From Microbispora rosea subsp. aerata (lineage in GTDB: Bacteria > Actinomycetota > Actinomycetes > Streptosporangiales > Streptosporangiaceae): a DNA stretch of 64,000 nt. The position numbers and the translations under genes were made by a program. Below, in pieces: positions 59,301-64,000 of the stretch; position 1 is the stretch's first letter, and each line of letters opens with the position of its first letter. The stretch spans positions 124,001 to 188,000 of the forward strand of contig NZ_BMPY01000011.1 in the NCBI RefSeq assembly GCF_014647835.1, in the 5' to 3' direction. Below the pieces are notes generated by a model that made no database searches, was not told where the DNA came from, and saw only the letters and a list, made by a program, of their open reading frames with translations.

Positions 59301-59352
59301 GCAAGGCCGGAGGACCTGAAGGCCGGAGAGCACCTGAAGACCGGAGCATCGC
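59301..59352 (+). repeat. Three 17-18-bp repeats just after ogt
   Basis: GCAAGGCCGGAGGACCT, GAAGGCCGGAGAGCACCT and GAAGACCGGAGCATCGC follow each other, starting 15 bp after the stop. Similar in size to the stop-straddling repeats but not overlapping the stop. Confidence 0.65.
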
Positions 59353-59364
59353 GGACGAATACTC

Positions 59365-59400
59365 GGAAGCCGCCCGCGACCGTCTCGACGGGCGGCTTCC
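59365..59400. terminator. Terminator between ogt and cytX
   Basis: GGAAGCCGCCCG (59365-59376) and CGGGCGGCTTCC (59389-59400) form a perfect 12-bp stem between convergent genes. Confidence 0.8.
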
Positions 59401-59443
59401 AGCCGTCTCCACCGGCTCGCTTGAGCCGCCGTACGGTAAGCGG

Positions 59444-60784
59444 CTACCGGCGCGACCGCAGGCGGCGGGCCGGGACGGACAGCGCCACGGTGACCAGCGC
59501 GGCGACGAGGAACGCGGCGAGCGCGGCGTTCATCCAGGGCTGGTGGACGAACCCGAGGGCGTCGCGGACCTTGCCCCAGAACCCGTCCCACCACTCGACC
59601 GTCGGCGTGGACGTCACGATCCAGTACGCCGTGAACCCGAGGATCCACGGCACCACCATGAGCCAGCGGGAGGGGGCGTCCTCGGCCGTGTTCCACCGGG
59701 CGGCCCCGCCGAGCAGGAAGTAGTCCACCACGAGCACGGAGAACATCGGCACGAACACCGCGCCGATCACGGACAGGAACGCGCCGTAGGAGTTCACGTC
59801 GGCGAACAGCGCGATCAGGGTCGTGAGCACGCCGACCCCGATCGAGATCGCCCGGCGGTCGGCACGCGGCGCGAGGTTCTGGATCGACACGGTCGTGGAG
59901 TAGACGTTCGCGAACGACTGGTCGGCCTCGCGCAGCACCAGGATGCCGAAGAACAGGGCCCCGAGCGGAGCGGCCACGAACGGGTCCCACACCTTGTCCG
60001 GGTCGTTGCCGACCAGGGCGAGCGCGGCGATGCCGAGGGCCAGGCAGGCCACCTGGGCGATCGTGTAACCGGCCACCACGCCGGTGAACGCGGCGCCGCT
60101 CGACCGCGAGTGCCTGGCGTAGTCGGCGGCCATCGGCACCCACGACACCGACAGCGCGATCACGTAGTCGACGGCCGGGGCGAAGGCGTCCCAGGTGCCG
60201 TCTCCCACGGACGGTCCCTGCCGGAAGAGGGCGATCGACAGCCAGATCATGGCGATCACCACGCCCGCCGTGACGTACCGGCGCAGCAGCCGCAGCGCGC
60301 CGAGCGGCCGGATCGTCAGCGCGATCGTCAGCGCGCCCGCCGCGACCACCCACACGGAGTACGGCACCGCCGTGCCGAACAGCGCCTGCCCGCCGTGGGC
60401 GATCACCCACAGCTCGAAGGCGCCCCAGCCGACCATCTGCACGATGTTCAGCACGGTCGGGATGTACGACAGCCGGGCCCCGAACAGGCCGCGCAGCAGC
60501 ACCATCGAGGGTTGGCCCGTCCGGGTGCCGGGGATCGCGGCCAGGCCGACCATCGCCGTGCCGACCAGGCTGCCGATGACGGCGGCGAGCACCGCGGCGG
60601 TGAACGTGAGCGGCTTGCCGCCCAGCGGGTCGAGCAGGAACAGCGCCCCGGAGAACCCGAGAAGGCTGACCCCGAGATTCGCCCAGAACGCTCCCTGGTC
60701 GAGCAGTCCGAGGGTTCTCGGGGCCTTCTCCTCGAGGGTGAGGGGAACCTCCGCGTGCGCGTCGTCGACGACGGCAGAAGTCAT
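59444..60784 (-). CDS. cytX: CytX-like HMP/thiamine-precursor transporter (NCS1 family)
   Basis: A 446-residue permease with about 12 membrane helices, of the NCS1 nucleobase:cation symporter family (GQPSMVLLRGLFGARLSYIPTVLNIVQMVGWGAFELWVIA). VSWVPMAADYARHSRS and a Pro/Asp-rich loop are typical. A TPP riboswitch covers its leader, so the substrate should be a thiamine precursor, hydroxymethylpyrimidine. The ATG at 60784 is six bases after the AGGGAG embedded in the riboswitch's 3' strand; a GTG directly before it is also possible. TenA is encoded 1.5 kb away. Confidence 0.87.
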   Translation of the reverse strand: MTSAVVDDAHAEVPLTLEEKAPRTLGLLDQGAFWANLGVSLLGFSGALFLLDPLGGKPLTFTAAVLAAVIGSLVGTAMVGLAAIPGTRTGQPSMVLLRGLFGARLSYIPTVLNIVQMVGWGAFELWVIAHGGQALFGTAVPYSVWVVAAGALTIALTIRPLGALRLLRRYVTAGVVIAMIWLSIALFRQGPSVGDGTWDAFAPAVDYVIALSVSWVPMAADYARHSRSSGAAFTGVVAGYTIAQVACLALGIAALALVGNDPDKVWDPFVAAPLGALFFGILVLREADQSFANVYSTTVSIQNLAPRADRRAISIGVGVLTTLIALFADVNSYGAFLSVIGAVFVPMFSVLVVDYFLLGGAARWNTAEDAPSRWLMVVPWILGFTAYWIVTSTPTVEWWDGFWGKVRDALGFVHQPWMNAALAAFLVAALVTVALSVPARRLRSRR

Positions 60785-60787
60785 CAC

Positions 60788-60883
60788 ACGCTCCCTACGC
60801 CGGCATTATCCGGACAGGTTCATGCGGTCGGCGGCACGATCGAATCCGCCCTCTCAGCCCGGTCACGCCCGAGCTCCCGCGGG
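60788..60883 (-). promoter_or_regulatory. TPP riboswitch (thi-box)
   Basis: The minus strand carries the conserved pyrimidine-sensor region GGGCTGAGAGGG and the pyrophosphate-side region CCTGTCCGGATAATGCCGG followed by CGTAGGGAGCG. P1 can form between CGGGAGCTC and the GGGAGCG end. The cytX ribosome site AGGGAG is part of the 3' strand, so ligand binding should block translation. Confidence 0.93.
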
Positions 60884-60928
60884 TATTGATGATGTCTTTG
60901 CGATTATGACACTACTTTGACCGCTTTC

Positions 60929-61252
60929 CTACGCCACGTACGGTGCCTCACCGGTCTCACTGACCATCGGGCGTCCCGCGGCGGCCCAGGACCGCATGCC
61001 GCCGTCCACGTTGACGGCGTCCCTGCCGATGTGGTTGAGCCACATCGCGGCGTGCGCCGACCGCCCGCCGACCCGGCAGATCACGTACACCGGCCGGTCG
61101 TGCGGCACCTCGTCCACCCGCGCCTGCAGCTCGCCGAGCGGGATGTGGACGGCGCCGGGCGCGTGGCCCGCCACCCACTCCTCGTTCTCGCGGACGTCCA
61201 GCAGGTACGCGTCCTCGGGCAGTGCGTCGGGGGCGATTTCCGGCAATGTCAT
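60929..61252 (-). CDS. Single-domain rhodanese-like sulfurtransferase
   Basis: A 107-residue rhodanese. The active loop is VICRVGGRSA with Cys59, and DVRENEEWVAGHAPGAVHIPLGEL is the first half signature. The ATG at 61252 (MTLPEIAPDALPEDAYLL) aligns with the family start. It moves sulfane sulfur in the cytoplasm; the partner is unknown, though thiamine synthesis is a sulfur-using neighbour (weak inference). Confidence 0.88.
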   Translation of the reverse strand: MTLPEIAPDALPEDAYLLDVRENEEWVAGHAPGAVHIPLGELQARVDEVPHDRPVYVICRVGGRSAHAAMWLNHIGRDAVNVDGGMRSWAAAGRPMVSETGEAPYVA

Positions 61253-61318
61253 GCGCCCATTGTGGCGGCACGCCGGGCGTGTCCGGGCCCGAGCCGGGAG
61301 CTGTGACCCTCGGTGATC

Positions 61319-61366
61319 GACCGGCGCCACTTGAGACCGGCGCTACCCGAGACCGGCGCTACTTGA
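61319..61366 (-). repeat. Three 16-bp repeats over the Fpg/Nei stop codon
   Basis: GACCGGCGCCACTTGA, GACCGGCGCTACCCGA and GACCGGCGCTACTTGA start at 61319, 61335 and 61351. The last includes the stop codon (61359-61361, minus strand). Confidence 0.85.
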
Positions 61367-62237
61367 GCAGCCGCGACAGCCTGCGGTCGGCCAGCGGCTT
61401 GCCGCCGGTCTGGCAGGTCGGGCAGTACTGCAGCGACGAGTCGGCGAACGACACCTCCCTGATCGTGTCGCCGCACACCTCGCACGCCTCGCCCGTACGG
61501 CCGTGCACGCGCAGGCCCGACTTCTTCTCCGCCTTGAGGTCCTTGGCGGCCAGCCCCCTGGCCCGTCCGACCGCCTCGCGCAGCGTGCTCACGATGGCGT
61601 CGTGCAGGTCGGCCACCTGGCCGTCGGTCAGCGTGCCGGCGATCTTGAAGGGGGACATCTTCGCGGCGTGCAGCACCTCGTCGGAGTAGGCGTTGCCGAT
61701 GCCCGCGATCACCTTCTGGTCCCGCAGCAGGCCCTTGATCTGCGCGCGGCTCCCGCCCACGATCGCCTTGAGCAGGCCGGGCGTGAACTCCTCGGCCAGC
61801 GGGTCGGGCCCGAGGCCGGCGATGCCGGGAACCTCCCGCGGATCGCGCACCACGTACACCGCCAGGCGCTTTTGCGTGCCCGCCTCGGTCAGCTCGAACC
61901 CCGGGGCGCGGCCGTCCTCACCGGGCGACAGCCGCACCCGGGCCGAGAGCGGGCCCTTGCCGGGCCGCACCGGTTTCGCCCCGGTGAGGTCGTCGCGCCA
62001 GCGCAGCCAGCCGCCGCGCGCCAGATGGGTGACGAAGTGCAGGCCGTCGCAGTCGATGTCGAGGAACTTGCCGTGCCGCGCCACGCCGGTCACGAGCAGC
62101 CCGGCGAGCGCGGTGACGGGCGGATCGACGGTCTTCAGCGCCTGGATGGCGGTCACGTCGACGCCGACGACGGCATGGCCGACGGCGTGCTCGCGGAGGA
62201 ACTCGGCGAGCGCCTCGACCTCGGGCAGCTCCGGCAT
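61359..62237 (-). CDS. Fpg/Nei-family DNA glycosylase
   Basis: A 292-residue glycosylase. MPELPEVE gives the catalytic Pro2 and Glu3, RHGKFLDID has the beta-clamp Lys, the H2TH helix motif is LKGLLRDQKVIAGIGNAYSDEVLHAA, and a zinc finger of four cysteines (CEVCGDTIREV and YCPTCQT) ends the protein. The helix loop AGIGNAYSDE and the C-terminus resemble Fpg/Nei-like enzymes, with Fpg1 and Nei2 both candidates. It excises oxidised bases and nicks the strand. A three-unit 16-bp repeat starts at its stop. Confidence 0.9.
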   Translation of the reverse strand: MPELPEVEALAEFLREHAVGHAVVGVDVTAIQALKTVDPPVTALAGLLVTGVARHGKFLDIDCDGLHFVTHLARGGWLRWRDDLTGAKPVRPGKGPLSARVRLSPGEDGRAPGFELTEAGTQKRLAVYVVRDPREVPGIAGLGPDPLAEEFTPGLLKAIVGGSRAQIKGLLRDQKVIAGIGNAYSDEVLHAAKMSPFKIAGTLTDGQVADLHDAIVSTLREAVGRARGLAAKDLKAEKKSGLRVHGRTGEACEVCGDTIREVSFADSSLQYCPTCQTGGKPLADRRLSRLLK

Positions 62238-62333
62238 TCCTTCACACTAGGCCGTGACCTGTGATCCTTTCAGCCCCGCCACGGCCAACCGCGGCGAGCC
62301 GCGGCGGGCCGGGGCGCTCCCCGGCCCGGCCGG

Positions 62334-62939
62334 TCAGGGAACGTCCCAGAACGCGAGCTCGTGCTCCATGCCCCGCACGAACAGCTCCTTGGCCCGCGCG
62401 GGGTCGGGGGCCGCCTCGTCGATCATCGCGGCGATGCGCTCGGCGAGCGCGGCGAACCCGGGGTCGGCGTAGGTGTCCACCCAGGCCCGGTAACGCGGCT
62501 CGGCGGGCGGGTTCTCCGCCAGGATCCGGCCGAGCGTCGAGTAGCCCCACATGCAGGGATACAGCGCCGCCAGCCCCTCGGCGTAGTTCGCGGCCGACTC
62601 CAGCAGGAACGACGTGTACGCCGCGCAGGCCGGGCCCTTGACCGCGCCGCCGAGGTCGGCGCCGAACTCGGCCGACAGCGACCGGTGCAGGTCCAGCTCG
62701 TCGTGCCAGGTGGCGTACGCGAGATCGACCAGGTCTCCGAGATGGCCGTCCGGGGCCTGCCAGGCCAGCCGGCTGAACACCCGGACGTAGTCGAGCAGGA
62801 ACAGGTAGTCCTGTTCCAGCCACGATCGGAAGACCGGCTCGGGCAGGTCGCCCGCCGCGATGCCGCGTACGGTCGGATGCGCGAGCTGCGCGTCCAGCAT
62901 CGGCCGCCCGATGGCGTGCAGGTCCGCTGAGATTCCCAT
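62334..62939 (-). CDS. tenA: TenA-family thiaminase II-like protein
   Basis: A 201-residue TenA/PqqC-fold protein. Features are RSWLEQDYLFLLDYVRVFSRLAWQAPD, ATWHDELDLHRSLSAEFG, AAYTSFLLESAANYAEGLAALYPCMWGYSTLG and the C-terminal ELAFWDVP. TenA enzymes recover hydroxymethylpyrimidine from degraded thiamine; TenA-E variants lack one active-site cysteine, and here the second Cys is in YPCMW. It probably works with the CytX-like importer. No TPP element was seen in front of it. Confidence 0.83.
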   Translation of the reverse strand: MGISADLHAIGRPMLDAQLAHPTVRGIAAGDLPEPVFRSWLEQDYLFLLDYVRVFSRLAWQAPDGHLGDLVDLAYATWHDELDLHRSLSAEFGADLGGAVKGPACAAYTSFLLESAANYAEGLAALYPCMWGYSTLGRILAENPPAEPRYRAWVDTYADPGFAALAERIAAMIDEAAPDPARAKELFVRGMEHELAFWDVP

Positions 62940-62982
62940 AAGGGCTCATTGTGGCCTTAATCCGCGCGTTAGGCTCGACTGC

Positions 62983-63633
62983 GTGACACTGACGATCGCC
63001 GAGGAAGTGCTGCTGCTGGGCTACCGGGAGGACACCGGCAAGCCGATCATCGGGTCGGTGGAGCTCGACTGCGCCCTGGCGGGTGCTCTGCTCGCGGAGC
63101 TCGCCGTACGCGGCCGGGTGGACCTCGACGGCGCGAAGGTCGTGCCGGTCGACCGCACCCCGATGGGCGACGAGGAACTGGACACGACGCTCACCCGCAT
63201 CGCGGAGGAGCCCCGCCCGCGCAAGGCCGAATGGTGGGTGGGCAAGCTGCGCGCGGGCAAGCTGCGCAAACGCCTGCTGACCCGGCTGGCCGCCCGCGGC
63301 GTGCTGAGCGAGCAGGAGGGCAAGATCCTGGGGATCTTCCCCACCACGCGCTATCCCGAGCTCGACCCGAGCCCCGAGCAGGGCGTACGGGAGCGGGTGC
63401 GGAACGTGCTCGCGGGGGCGGAGCCGGACGAGCACACGGCGGTCCTGATCGCGGTGCTGCACGCGGCCAAGCTCGACCGCAAGGCGTTCCCCGACGCGCC
63501 GAAGAGCCGGATCAAGGAGATCGCCGAGGGCCATCGGACCGCCGAGGCGGTCCGTAAGACGATCGCGTCCGTGCATGCCGCCGTGGCCACGGCCGCGGCC
63601 GCCGCGGCGATCGCCGGCGCCGCCGGGGGCTGA
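62983..63633 (+). CDS. GPP34 (GOLPH3)-family protein
   Basis: A 216-residue protein from a GTG at 62983. The start LTIAEEVLLLGYREDTGKPI and the segment LDCALAGALLAELAVRGRVDLDG are the GPP34 signature, with FPTTRYPELDPSPEQGVRERVRNVLAG in the middle. The C-terminus is Ala-rich. Bacterial members are abundant in actinobacteria with unknown function; the eukaryotic relative binds phosphoinositides at the Golgi. It is divergent from tenA. Confidence 0.85.
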   Translation: MTLTIAEEVLLLGYREDTGKPIIGSVELDCALAGALLAELAVRGRVDLDGAKVVPVDRTPMGDEELDTTLTRIAEEPRPRKAEWWVGKLRAGKLRKRLLTRLAARGVLSEQEGKILGIFPTTRYPELDPSPEQGVRERVRNVLAGAEPDEHTAVLIAVLHAAKLDRKAFPDAPKSRIKEIAEGHRTAEAVRKTIASVHAAVATAAAAAAIAGAAGG

Positions 63634-63910
63634 CCGGCGGACAAGTGCCGCCCCCCCGCGAGCGTGGATCCGGGTGGACGCCGACTCGTGGGCAAGGCGA
63701 GAACGCGGCGAGGCGCCGCCTGGGGCACACGCGGCGGGCGCGCCAGACACGACCAGAACGCTGCCGTCCCTGTGGCCGCCGGGCGCGTCCGCGACGCTCC
63801 CGCGCGGACCCGGCCCGCGATCGTGGCACGGGATGACGGAACAGGACGGCGGAACGGGACGCCGGGAGCGCGGCGCGGGCCGGACCTTCGCCGCCCGCGC
63901 CGCCGGCGCG

Positions 63911-64000
63911 TCACTTGGTGAGGACGTCCTTCGGGACCGGCTTGTCGGCGGCGAGCGCCTCGAACATGCGCAGCGCCTTCTTGGTGTCCCACTTGACCAC
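63911..64000 (-). CDS. C-terminal fragment of a cell-wall-type (LytR-CpsA-Psr-like) protein
   Basis: Only the last 29 codons are in the window: VVKWDTKKALRMFEALAADK, then PVPKDVLTK and a stop. W-D-x-x-K-A-x-x-x-F-x-A-L is typical of the end of LCP-family transferases that attach glycopolymers to peptidoglycan. Partial, so the assignment is tentative. Confidence 0.4.
   Translation of the reverse strand: MVKWDTKKALRMFEALAADKPVPKDVLTK

Overview
The window is high-GC actinobacterial chromosome, probably from a filamentous actinomycete of the Streptosporangiales type (my inference). The signs are GC-rich third codon positions, frequent GTG starts, a bacterial proteasome activator (Bpa), an MptB-like mannosyltransferase, DUF222/HNH (13E12) genes and an ECF-type sigma/anti-sigma pair. 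About 60 protein genes, one tRNA and one clear riboswitch can be supported.

Region 1 (1-10350) is a catabolic cluster. A P450 redox chain (ferredoxin reductase, 3Fe-4S ferredoxin, cytochrome P450) sits with homoprotocatechuate meta-cleavage enzymes (HpaD-like, HpaE-like, FAH-family decarboxylase/isomerase) and a gamma-glutamylation module (glutamine-synthetase-like ligase, class-I glutamine-amidotransferase-like hydrolase, APC permease), plus an acetoacetate-decarboxylase-fold protein. Three divergent intergenic regions each carry two copies of the same 18-bp palindrome (consensus TCGTTTGGnnCCAAACGA). The embedded MarR gene is the obvious candidate regulator. I infer catabolism of an aromatic amine.

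Region 2 (10.3-20.2 kb) is mixed and partly decayed: a hydrolase, an HTH regulator, AlaX, a truncated HxlR-type regulator, a peroxiredoxin and a sigma/anti-sigma pair. It then holds an IS transposase remnant, a decayed 13E12 gene end, and a large 13E12/HNH gene split by a lower-GC insert of about 1.2 kb with two small ORFs and its own palindromes.

Region 3 (20.4-34.1 kb) holds a TetR gene divergent from a glycosidase-like gene, a haem-b/molybdopterin oxidoreductase pair, a DedA/two-component operon, a polysaccharide deacetylase and GH10 xylanase behind a xylan-type operator, a MerR-HEAT/HEAT pair with a decayed paralogue 2.5 kb away, an unknown 410-residue protein and a drug exporter.

Region 4 (34.8-56.4 kb) is core-like: tRNA-Ser(UGA), a MinD-like ATPase, quinone oxidoreductase, bpa, HAD phosphatase, cold-shock protein, serS, pheA, DUF4446, polyprenol-sugar glycosyltransferases, GT2, a STAS protein, an OmpR-type two-component pair and a second YidC/Oxa1 insertase. 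Region 5 (56.5-64 kb) holds a multidomain histidine kinase, ogt, a TPP-riboswitch-controlled CytX-like transporter, rhodanese, Fpg/Nei, TenA and a GPP34 protein.

A recurring oddity is short tandem duplications of 13-25 bp that straddle the stop codon of unrelated genes (P450, AlaX, HNH, Bpa, HAD, GT2, Fpg/Nei). Looser decayed arrays lie near 32.2, 41.0 and 46.1 kb. No CRISPR array, rRNA or intact insertion sequence was seen.
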